9,644 nucleotides of DNA, from assembly GCA_023251595.1 (NCBI GenBank), contig JAHEYM010000124.1:1-9644 (forward strand), written 5' to 3'. The position numbers and the translations under genes were made by a program. The DNA is from Bacteroidota bacterium. GTDB taxonomy: Bacteria > Bacteroidota > Bacteroidia > AKYH767-A > JABDAW01. Shown piece by piece: positions 1 to 7,546 of this stretch (within the stretch, counting starts at the first letter, position 1; each line of letters opens with the position of its first letter). The notes below the pieces were generated by a model. It searched no databases. It was not told the origin of the DNA and was given only the letters and a program-made list of their open reading frames with translations.

Positions 1-985
1 CTGCAACCTCTTTTATTGTATGAACCGGAGAAACAGATAAATTAATATTCAAACACAAATCAACAAACTCATTTGTAGAAAACCTTTTTGAACGTTCACC
101 GATTTCACAATAAATACTTTCTTTCTCCAGCATTCTACCTTCATTTGTTGCACGAGTCACAGTTGAGAGTGATTCGAAACCACTTAACATTGTGAATTTT
201 TTCCATTGAGAATCATTCCCAATTGCAAGATAAACCATCCCATCTTTTGTCGGGTATATATTGCAGGGAATAAAACTACGGTGTTCACTACCGCTACGTT
301 TATGCAAATTCTTTTCATCATGCACAAATTCCAATTGTGGCAATGCAGTGATAAGCCATGAAGCAGCACATTGTGCCATAGAGATATTAATTTCTTTCCC
401 AATCCCTGAAATATTTTTATTCAAAAGTGCGAGAATAACTTGAGTAAAAGCTTCATCCCCTGCTTTGAGATCTATAATTGGAATTCCGCATGGAACAGGT
501 TTACCATCAGGCTCACCGGTTAGATAAGTGAATCCCATCAATGCTTGCATAGCTGGGTCGTAACCCGCCTTATCAGGATAATCGGGACCAAATGCAGAAA
601 TTCCACACCAGATAATATCGGGTTTGATCTTAGATATACATGTATAGCTGATCCCTAACTCTTCGTATCTTTTAGGTAAGGTATTGCAGAGGAAAACATC
701 CACATTCAAGTCGCGGATTAACCTGTACAATAATGCTTGTCCTTCTTTCTTTTTTAAATTGATTGTAATGGCCTCCTTACCAATATTTGGGGCAATAAAA
801 TAAGAATGCAAATCGTGAAACCCAAGATCTTCTCCGATATACCTGTTTGGATCTCCTGCATTTTCCTTAGTAGATAAACCCGGTGCCTCCACACGAATTA
901 CTCTCCATCCCAGATGTACCATTCGTTCTGTTGCATAGGGAAGTGCAAGTGCTTGTTCCAGGCTCAAAACGGTAACATGATTCAT
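1..985 (-). CDS. Class III (CaiB/BaiF-type) CoA-transferase, 3' end cut by window edge
   Basis: This gene moves CoA from an acyl-CoA donor to a free carboxylic acid in the cytoplasm. It reads from ATG at 983-985 and stays open to the window edge, giving 328 residues; the family usually has about 380-420, so some 60-80 C-terminal residues are missing. Seen: an N-terminal Rossmann-like region (MNHVTVLSLEQALALPYAT, then GWRVIRVEAPG at 26-36), a NIGKEAITINL strand-turn (67-77), an ISAFGP segment (129-134), LTGEPDGKP (155-163), and Asp172 in PIIDLKAG. By position this matches the catalytic aspartate of formyl-CoA transferase (Asp169), which forms the acyl-aspartyl intermediate. It starts 11 bp after the mutase stop, so it is probably the mutase's pathway partner, either activating its substrate or recycling CoA from its product. 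Known relatives act on succinate derivatives (phenylsuccinyl-CoA transferase, BbsEF), formate/oxalate and carnitine. Family is sure; substrate is unknown. Confidence 0.93.
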   Translation of the reverse strand, partial: MNHVTVLSLEQALALPYATERMVHLGWRVIRVEAPGLSTKENAGDPNRYIGEDLGFHDLHSYFIAPNIGKEAITINLKKKEGQALLYRLIRDLNVDVFLCNTLPKRYEELGISYTCISKIKPDIIWCGISAFGPDYPDKAGYDPAMQALMGFTYLTGEPDGKPVPCGIPIIDLKAGDEAFTQVILALLNKNISGIGKEINISMAQCAASWLITALPQLEFVHDEKNLHKRSGSEHRSFIPCNIYPTKDGMVYLAIGNDSQWKKFTMLSGFESLSTVTRATNEGRMLEKESIYCEIGERSKRFSTNEFVDLCLNINLSVSPVHTIKEVA

Positions 986-996
986 CTTTTGATTAA

Positions 997-2619
997 TTAG
1001 AAAAAGATAGGTTCTTTATATTCTCCATAAATTTCTTTTAACACTACTATAATCTCACCTACAGTTGCATATTCCTTAACTGCTTCAATTATGGACGGCA
1101 TAAGATTGACATTCTTTAATGCATCCTGTCTTAATACTTCCAACAACGCCTTCACTTTATCGGTATTTCTCTCCTTACGCTTTCTCTTCAACTTTTCTAT
1201 TTGCATTTTTGCGGCCACTTCATTATACGGATGAAATTCGACCACATTTTTCTTATCCTCTTTTATATAACAATTAACACCCACTTTTAAAATAGCGCCG
1301 TTCTGCACTGCCTTTTCTCTATCATAAGCCAAATGTGAAATTTTTGATTGAACTTTCCCTGAAGAAATCCCCTTCATAATTCCTCCATGATCATCGACAT
1401 CCTTCATTTCCTTCAACATTTCGAGTTCCATCTGATTAGTCAGTGATTCAATATAATATGAGCCACCTAAAGGATCAACTGTATCGCAGACACCCATCTC
1501 ATTGATCATTATTTGCATGGTGCGAAGTGCAATTTCGGCAGATTTTTCAGTGGGAATTGTAAATGCTTCATCAAAAGTGCAAAGCGCCATAGTTTGAGTG
1601 CCTGACAGAGCACTTATTAAAGCATAGTATGCAGTTCTTACAATATTATTTTCCGGTTGTTCCTTCGTCAATCCAGCACCACCGCCACCTGCAATCATTC
1701 TCATCCAGCATGATTCTTCTTTAACTGCATGGTATTCTTCGTGCATTATTTTCGCCCATAATCTTCTGCCTGCCCGGAATTTTGCAATTTGTTCAAAAAT
1801 ATTTCCATATATATCAAAATTAAAAGAGAGACGCGAGGCGAATTCATCAATATTAATTCCGCGTTTTAATGTTTCGTCAGAATATGCTTTGGCAATACAG
1901 AATGCATACGCCATTTCCTGAATCGGATTTGCTCCTGATTCTCTGATATGATATCCACATACACTGACAGGAGAATATTTCGGAACATTTTTCGCACAAT
2001 ATTCAATGGTATCTACAACGAGCTTCACAGAAGAATCGACTGGAAAAATCCACGTACCTCTTCCAATAAATTCTTTTAAAATATCATTTTGTGCAGTACC
2101 ACGAAGGTTATTCATATCGTAACCTTTTTTTTCAGCAAGTGCAAAATACATTGCCATGAGAACAATAGCTGATCCATTAATCGTTAAAGAAACTGTAATT
2201 TTATCCAGATCAATATCACTAAATGCGATCTCAAAATCTTCCAACGTGTCGATCGCCATACCAACCCTTCCAACTTCGCCCAGCGCACGTGGATTATCCG
2301 AATCCAATCCGCATTGTGTAACGAGGTCAAAAGCTACATTTAATCCGGTCTGCCCGTTCTCGATTAAAAATTTAAATCGTTTATTAGTTTCCTCAGGACT
2401 TGCGAAACCAGCATATTGTCTTATTGTAAAAGGACGTTTTCTATACATCAAAGGATGAATCCCACGTGTGAAAGGGTACTGCCCAGGTAATTCCTCAGCA
2501 AAATCAGGATCTTTCCCATATTCATCCTTATATGTATAGACAGGTTTTACATCCAAACCGGATTCAAGCCGGACTTTTTTTATTTCCGATTTAGTTTTAG
2601 CAACAATCTTTGTTTCCAT
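997..2619 (-). CDS. Methylmalonyl-CoA-mutase-family large (catalytic) subunit, divergent active site
   Basis: This is the TIM-barrel half of a two-subunit adenosylcobalamin mutase that moves a CoA-thioester group between neighbouring carbons by a radical mechanism. It has 540 residues and ends in the barrel linker (GEIIVVLKEIYGEY) with no B12-binding domain, which the 7124-7501 gene supplies. Four key residues align at exact spacing with Propionibacterium methylmalonyl-CoA mutase: Tyr69 (RQYAGF; Tyr89), Gln177 (AQNDILKE; Gln197), Arg187 (Arg207, binds the substrate carboxylate) and His224 (GYHIRESGA; His244). Isobutyryl-CoA mutase instead has Phe and Gln at the Tyr and Arg sites, so a carboxylated substrate is likely. 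RAGRRLW (283-289) and Glu351 (Glu370) are also kept. Odd: the usual H-x-Q-T-S-G loop is IAGGGGAG (309-316), and the near-invariant QSLHTN is QTMALC (342-347). Family is sure; the substrate may be a substituted succinyl-/malonyl-CoA rather than methylmalonyl-CoA. It lies 21 bp after the oxidoreductase beta gene. Confidence 0.93.
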   Translation of the reverse strand: METKIVAKTKSEIKKVRLESGLDVKPVYTYKDEYGKDPDFAEELPGQYPFTRGIHPLMYRKRPFTIRQYAGFASPEETNKRFKFLIENGQTGLNVAFDLVTQCGLDSDNPRALGEVGRVGMAIDTLEDFEIAFSDIDLDKITVSLTINGSAIVLMAMYFALAEKKGYDMNNLRGTAQNDILKEFIGRGTWIFPVDSSVKLVVDTIEYCAKNVPKYSPVSVCGYHIRESGANPIQEMAYAFCIAKAYSDETLKRGINIDEFASRLSFNFDIYGNIFEQIAKFRAGRRLWAKIMHEEYHAVKEESCWMRMIAGGGGAGLTKEQPENNIVRTAYYALISALSGTQTMALCTFDEAFTIPTEKSAEIALRTMQIMINEMGVCDTVDPLGGSYYIESLTNQMELEMLKEMKDVDDHGGIMKGISSGKVQSKISHLAYDREKAVQNGAILKVGVNCYIKEDKKNVVEFHPYNEVAAKMQIEKLKRKRKERNTDKVKALLEVLRQDALKNVNLMPSIIEAVKEYATVGEIIVVLKEIYGEYKEPIFF

Positions 2620-2640
2620 ATTAGAATATATTTCTCCACA

Positions 2641-3531
2641 TTATATCTTCACCCTATCATTTAATTTTTTCCATGCTAAATCTATTTGCTTCTGAACATC
2701 TGCGATGATTTTGGAAGTGCCATTTTTAAACAAATGGCTGAATCTTCCTTGTCGAATCAATAATTCTGACACACTTACTTTCTTTTTGGGTAAATAATTT
2801 ATCTTATATGTACCATTTTCCGCCTCAAAAAGCGGGAAATAATTAGTCTCGACAGCCAATCTGGAAATTTCTATTGATAACTCAGGAGCATATTTATGCC
2901 CTGGAGGACAAGGACTGTCGATCATAATAAAACGGAAGCCTTTAATTGATTTTGCTTTAATAATTTTTTGTTGCAGATCATCCAAAAAAGCTAAAGAAGC
3001 GGTCGCAAAATAAGGAATATTATGGGCGGCGATAATACCCATTAAATCTTTAGCATTTGTGCCTTTTCCATCCGGGTTTGTGGTTGTAATACTGCCAATG
3101 GGTGTCGCGCTGCTACTTTGAACACCTGTATTCATATAAGCGCCATTATTATTGCATATAAAAATAAAATCTTCTCCTCTGGCGGCAGCACCAGACAGCG
3201 ATTGCAAGCCAATGTCGAATGTCCCGCCATCTCCAGCAAGGACAACAACCGGAGCATCATTTTTTCCTTGCCGGTTCAGTGAATGTCTTATTCCGGTGGC
3301 GGTAGCGGCTGCAGCAGCAAATAACGTATGAACCACGGTGCCTTTCAACAAATTCATCGGATATGGACCTGCAATAATCGAGAAACAACAAGCGGGAACG
3401 ACATATACAGTTTTTGTACCCATCACACTCGAAACATGCCGGGCCAATAAGGACCATCCGCAACCACGACAACTTAGCGCACCACAATAAACGTTTTCGT
3501 TTTCGATTAAATACTTGCTCTCTTCTTTCAT
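2641..3531 (-). CDS. 2-oxoacid:acceptor oxidoreductase beta subunit (TPP-binding, PorB/VorB/PadI family)
   Basis: This subunit carries the thiamine diphosphate and one [4Fe-4S] cluster of a multi-subunit enzyme that oxidatively decarboxylates a 2-oxoacid to an acyl-CoA. It has 296 residues, the normal family length. The TPP/Mg signature is complete: GDGG at 100-103 followed by NNN at 127-129. The AYMNTGVQSSSATP stretch (131-144) is the usual substrate-channel segment. Cluster ligands are Cys21, Cys24 and Cys49, with the same C-x2-C-x24-C spacing as Desulfovibrio pyruvate:ferredoxin oxidoreductase, and probably Cys208 in SPCPPG. It follows the alpha gene by 22 bp and precedes the mutase by 21 bp. 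The beta fold is shared by pyruvate, branched-chain 2-oxoacid and phenylglyoxylate enzymes, so the substrate cannot be named from it alone. The gene begins at an ATG in an AT-rich leader without a Shine-Dalgarno sequence. Confidence 0.94.
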   Translation of the reverse strand: MKEESKYLIENENVYCGALSCRGCGWSLLARHVSSVMGTKTVYVVPACCFSIIAGPYPMNLLKGTVVHTLFAAAAATATGIRHSLNRQGKNDAPVVVLAGDGGTFDIGLQSLSGAAARGEDFIFICNNNGAYMNTGVQSSSATPIGSITTTNPDGKGTNAKDLMGIIAAHNIPYFATASLAFLDDLQQKIIKAKSIKGFRFIMIDSPCPPGHKYAPELSIEISRLAVETNYFPLFEAENGTYKINYLPKKKVSVSELLIRQGRFSHLFKNGTSKIIADVQKQIDLAWKKLNDRVKI

Positions 3532-3553
3532 ATTTAAATTATTAGATATAAAA

Positions 3554-4747
3554 TTATCGATCGATCCAGACTATTTCCCCCGATTCGCGGGAGTTAATAT
3601 CAATTTCGATTATTTTCTGTATCGTTGCAGGGGGGACATCTCTGCCTCCAAGTCCGGCATACACACCAAATATTTTTCTTGTCTGACCATACATTGCTTT
3701 TTTTATTTCACTTAACAAAGCTCCTTCATTATCACCCATAAAATTCCGATCAACTGTGATGAGGACACAATCCTCAGAAACTTTATTCAATGCTTTTAAT
3801 ATTGATTTTCGTGGAAAAGGTTTTAGTAAACGTATTTTTAGTAAACCAACTTCAGGATGATCTTTAATGACCCCTCTTACAGTGGTAGTGATCGAGGAAA
3901 GTGTGACCAAAATCTTTTTTGTGTCCGAATGAATATTAATAGATTCAACAGCAGAATATTTTCTTCCAAAATCTTTTTCGAATTTTGTACCGGCTAAATT
4001 CGTTTCCGCTTCTACCCTGTTCATATCCTCCCAAAACAGATAATTAAATTTGTCATACATATCAGGTGCAACCAACCCACCAAATGCTTTTGGGTGATAT
4101 ATATCAATATCCATTTGACCATTTATTTTTGAAGGGAGATACGCATCTACAGATTTTTGATCCGGAATAAATACATTTTCATTTGTATGACTCACATAAA
4201 AAGCATCCAAAACCACGAGTACAGGCAGATGCAATTTTTCAGCTATGAAGTAAGCTTGAATAATTGTATCTAAAACTTCCTGTGAATTTTCGCAATAAAA
4301 CTGGATCCAACCTGTGTCACGTTGAGCAAGCGAATCGGATTGATCACACCAAATATTCCATGGATACGATGGACGTCCGACATTACAGGCGACTACCGGC
4401 AAACGCAAGTGTGCAATCGCATGCAATACCTCATGCGCATATAACAACCCTTGTCCGCTTGTTGCTGTAAATACCCTCTCACCCACCAGAGAAGCCCCTT
4501 TAATAGCTGCAAAAACAGAATGTTCACTTTCCATATTGACGGAAACTGCATCATATTCGCCACGGGCAATCATTGAAGCAATTTCTTCAATAATAGAGGT
4601 TTGAGGGGTGATCGGATATGCAGTCACAAAAGTAGCTCTGCATATTTTTGCTGCAATAGCCGCGGCTGTGTTGCCTTTCAGAACTTTTTTTGTATGATTT
4701 TTCAACTCCCTGGGATTAGGAATCAAAATTTCTTCTTTTGTTTTCAT
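3554..4747 (-). CDS. 2-oxoacid:acceptor oxidoreductase alpha subunit (PorA/VorA/PadG family)
   Basis: This is the pyrimidine-binding and substrate-binding subunit of the 2-oxoacid oxidoreductase. It has 397 residues, normal for separate alpha subunits. Seen in order: GNTAAAIAAK (25-34), the YPITPQT motif (44-50), ESEHS (73-77) with the glutamate expected to activate the TPP aminopyrimidine ring, TSGQGL (96-101), the substrate-side segment NVGRPSYPWNIW (122-133), RDTGW (143-147), then the C-terminal domain II/transketolase-C region with RLLKPFP (306-312) and GLGGRDV (365-371). Arg125 sits where pyruvate:ferredoxin oxidoreductases have the arginine that holds the 2-oxoacid carboxylate. The flanking GRPSYPW differs from the NRALSAP usually seen in pyruvate enzymes, hinting at another substrate. 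An in-frame TAA directly before the ATG fixes the start. It lies 47 bp after the gamma/FAD/ferredoxin fusion and 22 bp before beta. Substrate unresolved: pyruvate, a branched or an aryl 2-oxoacid. Confidence 0.94.
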   Translation of the reverse strand: MKTKEEILIPNPRELKNHTKKVLKGNTAAAIAAKICRATFVTAYPITPQTSIIEEIASMIARGEYDAVSVNMESEHSVFAAIKGASLVGERVFTATSGQGLLYAHEVLHAIAHLRLPVVACNVGRPSYPWNIWCDQSDSLAQRDTGWIQFYCENSQEVLDTIIQAYFIAEKLHLPVLVVLDAFYVSHTNENVFIPDQKSVDAYLPSKINGQMDIDIYHPKAFGGLVAPDMYDKFNYLFWEDMNRVEAETNLAGTKFEKDFGRKYSAVESINIHSDTKKILVTLSSITTTVRGVIKDHPEVGLLKIRLLKPFPRKSILKALNKVSEDCVLITVDRNFMGDNEGALLSEIKKAMYGQTRKIFGVYAGLGGRDVPPATIQKIIEIDINSRESGEIVWIDR

Positions 4748-4794
4748 TTAAATTATTATTATATATTTTGAATAATTCAACCATGTACGACTCC

Positions 4795-7083
4795 TCAGTT
4801 CAACCTGTTTTTAATGAATAATTTATCACGCTCTTTGACTACCAATTCTTCACCAAAACGGATAGCGGATGAAGGACATTCATTAACGCATATTCCGCAA
4901 CCCTTACAGTAATCGTAGTCAATCCGCATTCTATTTTCTTCATCTATTGATATTGCTGCATCAGGACAATAATTGAAACAATTACCGCATTTGAAACAAT
5001 CCCCACAGTGAAGACAGCGATTTGATTCTGCGACAACCTCTTTCTCCTTCAACCCTTTCACAACTTCCGAAAAATCATTATATAAATTTATAATCTCTTT
5101 GAATCGATTCGGTTGAGAAGGAATCGGAAGATAATAATTGTAATTTATCTGATCAGAAGAGACAACATCGTTGTTTATTATCTTTTTTTGGAATTTAATA
5201 TTTCTCAAACATGCGTTCACTTCATCGGCTACTTCGTTTCCGCTCCCAATAGCTTCCACAACTGTCCCTCCCCATGCCATGTCACCGGAGCAAAAAATTG
5301 GAATTTTAATATTTCCGGGAACAAATTCAAGTTCCCCTTGTTTTACAATAATTTTTTCATTTTGAAAAACAAAGTCATCAAAGGTTTGTCCTGTTGCTTT
5401 TATAACTTTATTAAATTCCAGCGTTCTTTCAGTTCCCTCCATTACTATTGGTCTTTTGCGACCGGAGTTATCAGCCTTACCCAATTTCATGTCGACCAAT
5501 GTCAATTGAAACAAACCGGAAATAGATTTCTTCATTTGAACCGGTGCTTTCAGAAATTCAATTTTTACACCCTCCTTCAGCGCTTCCTCTACTTCATGCG
5601 CAATTGCCGGCATTTCATGACGGGTTCGACGATAATATATAGTTGGCGTACCTCCCAGTCTCAGTACCGTTCTGGCAACATCTATTGCTGTATTTCCACC
5701 TCCGAAAATTGCAACCCGATCACCCCTGGTAATTTTTGATTGATTTTTATTTAATTTAATGTCACGTAAAAACTCAATTCCCTCAATCGAATCATTTTCA
5801 CCCGAAACATTCATTTGTCTTCCGATATGTGATCCCACGGCTACAACAACGGCTGAAAAATCTTCTGCAACGTCATCCACTGAAACTTTTGTATTCAAGA
5901 TTATCTCGATGCCCTGTTCAGTAATTTTTTCAATTTCATTATTCAGAATATTTTCGGGCAATCGAAATTCAGGAATACCGGTTCTCATCATCCCGCCTGC
6001 TGATGGGGCCGATTCAAAAACTGTAACAGCATAACCCATCCGCCGCATGCGCAGAGCTGCTGTGAGACCAGCCGGCCCGGAACCAATAACTGCAATCCTT
6101 TCATCGTATTTCAAGGGAACTGATTCAAAACGATATTCTTCGTTTATATCACCTATAAATCGTTCTATCCCGCCAATGTTTAATTGTTCATCCAAAACAT
6201 TTCTATTACAATTTTGCTGACAAAAATGAGGACAAACCCGACCACAGATAGATGGAAATGGATTATTATTATATATTACTTCATAAGCTTCTTTATATTT
6301 TTTATTTGAAACAAGATTGACAAATTTCCTGACATCCGTACCTGCCGGACAATTGTCTGTACAAGGAGGTTGTCTAGTTAAATAATTTGGTTCAAGGACT
6401 CGCCAATTACCTGTTTTATTCATTGACATTGGTTTTTCCCAATAGGGAACAACAGGTAAATGATTTGAAGGAACTGCGACTGGTTTTATTTTTGAATCAT
6501 TAATTTTATATGATTCATCTTTCCAGAAATTCACACATCCGTATGCGATTTCAGCCGCCTCCGAATTTGCCTCAGGTTTTGCGGGAACTTCCTTCCTTAT
6601 GATTTCCTGTGCTGTTTTAATATCGGCATCCAGAATTTTTAAGATGGCTCCTATCATAGCTGCATTTACAATCGGAAGTGATTTACTTCCCAATTTTAAA
6701 TCCACTGAAATTTTTGTGGCCGGAACTGTATAAATATTTTTGGCACGTCCTTTATAAAAAGAAGGTTGATTTGTTGTATTAATTAATATGATTCCCCTTT
6801 CTGCCAAGCCGTCAAACACAGCCGTGCTCTCAATGAGACCCTCGTCAAATACGACTACCATTCCGGGATTATAAATATTGCTTCGGTTAAGAATAGGGTT
6901 TGGTGAAATCCTCAGGAAAGCCTGAATGGGAGCACCGGTTCGTTCAACACCGAAGAACGGAAATGCCTGAACCTCATAATTTTTGCAATAACTGAAAATC
7001 TTTGCCAGAATTTCAAAAGCAGTCACCATTCCCTGACCGCCACGTGCATGCCCTCTTACCTCCAAAATATCTATAATTTTCAT
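4795..7083 (-). CDS. Three-part fusion: 2-oxoacid oxidoreductase gamma subunit + GltD-like FAD/NAD(P) module + 2x[4Fe-4S] ferredoxin delta subunit
   Basis: One 762-residue chain joins three parts usually made separately. Residues 1-185 are a PorG-type gamma subunit: RGHARGGQGMVTA (10-22), FGVERTGAPIQAFLRIS (44-60), and FDEGL then a LPIVNAAMIGA helix (136-146). Residues about 225-630 resemble glutamate synthase small subunit GltD: Fe-S cysteines C241, C245, C280, C284, C288 and C292, FAD motif GSGPAG (334-339), RTGIPEFRLP (367-376), NAD(P) motif GGGNTA (461-466), YYRRTR (483-488) and the final FAD motif CSGDMAWG (598-605). The two arginines suggest NADP(H). Residues about 688-745 are a delta-type ferredoxin: C690/C693, then C696-x2-C-x2-C-x3-CP and C726-x2-C-x2-C-x3-CP. 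Electrons would run from TPP through the clusters and FAD to NAD(P). The same parts occur in phenylglyoxylate:NAD+ oxidoreductase as PadE, PadH and PadF. The frame is unbroken with no stop between domains, so the fusion is in the sequence as given. Confidence 0.93.
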   Translation of the reverse strand: MKIIDILEVRGHARGGQGMVTAFEILAKIFSYCKNYEVQAFPFFGVERTGAPIQAFLRISPNPILNRSNIYNPGMVVVFDEGLIESTAVFDGLAERGIILINTTNQPSFYKGRAKNIYTVPATKISVDLKLGSKSLPIVNAAMIGAILKILDADIKTAQEIIRKEVPAKPEANSEAAEIAYGCVNFWKDESYKINDSKIKPVAVPSNHLPVVPYWEKPMSMNKTGNWRVLEPNYLTRQPPCTDNCPAGTDVRKFVNLVSNKKYKEAYEVIYNNNPFPSICGRVCPHFCQQNCNRNVLDEQLNIGGIERFIGDINEEYRFESVPLKYDERIAVIGSGPAGLTAALRMRRMGYAVTVFESAPSAGGMMRTGIPEFRLPENILNNEIEKITEQGIEIILNTKVSVDDVAEDFSAVVVAVGSHIGRQMNVSGENDSIEGIEFLRDIKLNKNQSKITRGDRVAIFGGGNTAIDVARTVLRLGGTPTIYYRRTRHEMPAIAHEVEEALKEGVKIEFLKAPVQMKKSISGLFQLTLVDMKLGKADNSGRKRPIVMEGTERTLEFNKVIKATGQTFDDFVFQNEKIIVKQGELEFVPGNIKIPIFCSGDMAWGGTVVEAIGSGNEVADEVNACLRNIKFQKKIINNDVVSSDQINYNYYLPIPSQPNRFKEIINLYNDFSEVVKGLKEKEVVAESNRCLHCGDCFKCGNCFNYCPDAAISIDEENRMRIDYDYCKGCGICVNECPSSAIRFGEELVVKERDKLFIKNRLN

Positions 7084-7123
7084 TTCATTCTATATTTATA
7101 GTGCAGCATTCAAATCTTTCCTT

Positions 7124-7501
7124 TTATATATGATAATTATTTATATAACTTACAACCGTTTGGATTTTTGTTCCTGTAGGAAATACGCAGTTGACACCGG
7201 TTTTTTTCAATATGTCAACATCTTCAAAAGGAATATTTCCCCCGACAATCCACGGTATATTTACATTCTGTCGTTTCATTTCCAGATTCATTTTTTCACA
7301 TAAAATCTGGTGGGTTCCTGACAAAACTGATAATCCTATAATATCGGGAACATCTTTTTTTGCTCTTTCGACAATTTCCTCTACGGATTTACGTAGCCCT
7401 GTATATATAATTTGATGACCTGCTTCAATCAAAGCATGAGCCAATACCTTCACTCCCACATCATGTCCGTCAAGACCCGGTTTTGCCAACAGTATTTTCA
7501 T
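7124..7501 (-). CDS. Small B12-binding subunit of a two-part acyl-CoA mutase
   Basis: This 125-residue protein is a lone cobalamin-binding (flavodoxin-like) domain of the methylmalonyl-CoA mutase C-terminal type. It binds adenosylcobalamin base-off/His-on and docks on a large TIM-barrel subunit. Seen: AKPGLDGHDVG (6-16), whose His13 in the D-x-H-x-x-G motif is the lower cobalt ligand; GLSVLSGTH (56-64); the GG turn in VGGNIP (86-91); and FPTGT (107-111), which normally contacts the nucleotide tail. It is slightly shorter than stand-alone relatives (about 130-140), because it begins directly at the first beta strand. The only large mutase subunit visible is at 997-2619, more than 4.5 kb downstream, with the three oxidoreductase genes in between. 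The two are most likely partners because the large subunit has no B12 domain of its own. It is 45 bp after the beta-barrel gene and 40 bp before the fusion gene. Confidence 0.93.
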   Translation of the reverse strand: MKILLAKPGLDGHDVGVKVLAHALIEAGHQIIYTGLRKSVEEIVERAKKDVPDIIGLSVLSGTHQILCEKMNLEMKRQNVNIPWIVGGNIPFEDVDILKKTGVNCVFPTGTKIQTVVSYINNYHI

Positions 7502-7546
7502 TTCGAAATCTTATTTCTATAATAATGTGTCTTTATATAAAACATA

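Noticed and set aside
184..443. Short open frames on both strands near the left edge
   Set aside because: They overlap the CoA-transferase gene in other frames, and that gene runs unbroken through 1-985 with clear family motifs.
997..2619. Isobutyryl-CoA or 2-hydroxyisobutyryl-CoA mutase
   Set aside because: Those enzymes replace the Tyr89/Arg207 equivalents (for example Phe and Gln in isobutyryl-CoA mutase). Here Tyr69 and Arg187 are kept, pointing to a substrate with a free carboxylate.
4768..4780. Small inverted repeat ttgaataattcaa between the fusion and alpha genes
   Set aside because: The arms are only 6 bp of A/T-rich sequence in an A/T-rich spacer. It has neither the GC stem of a terminator nor the length of a convincing operator.
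5113..5739. A 208-codon open frame on the plus strand
   Set aside because: It lies wholly antisense to the gamma/GltD/ferredoxin fusion, whose conserved motifs are beyond doubt. Its translation is rich in Phe, Tyr, Ile and Ser with no recognisable domain, as expected for a chance frame.
7084..7123. Possible Bacteroidota -7 promoter element (GATTTG) before the fusion gene
   Set aside because: It is only a partial match to TAnnTTTG, with no TTTG at the right distance upstream, in a sequence where such matches arise by chance.
997..7501. Ordinary propionate pathway (propionyl-CoA to succinyl-CoA)
   Set aside because: No carboxylase, epimerase or mutase chaperone gene is in the window, and the mutase loops differ from the methylmalonyl-CoA type. 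This remains possible if the missing genes lie outside, so it is set aside rather than excluded.
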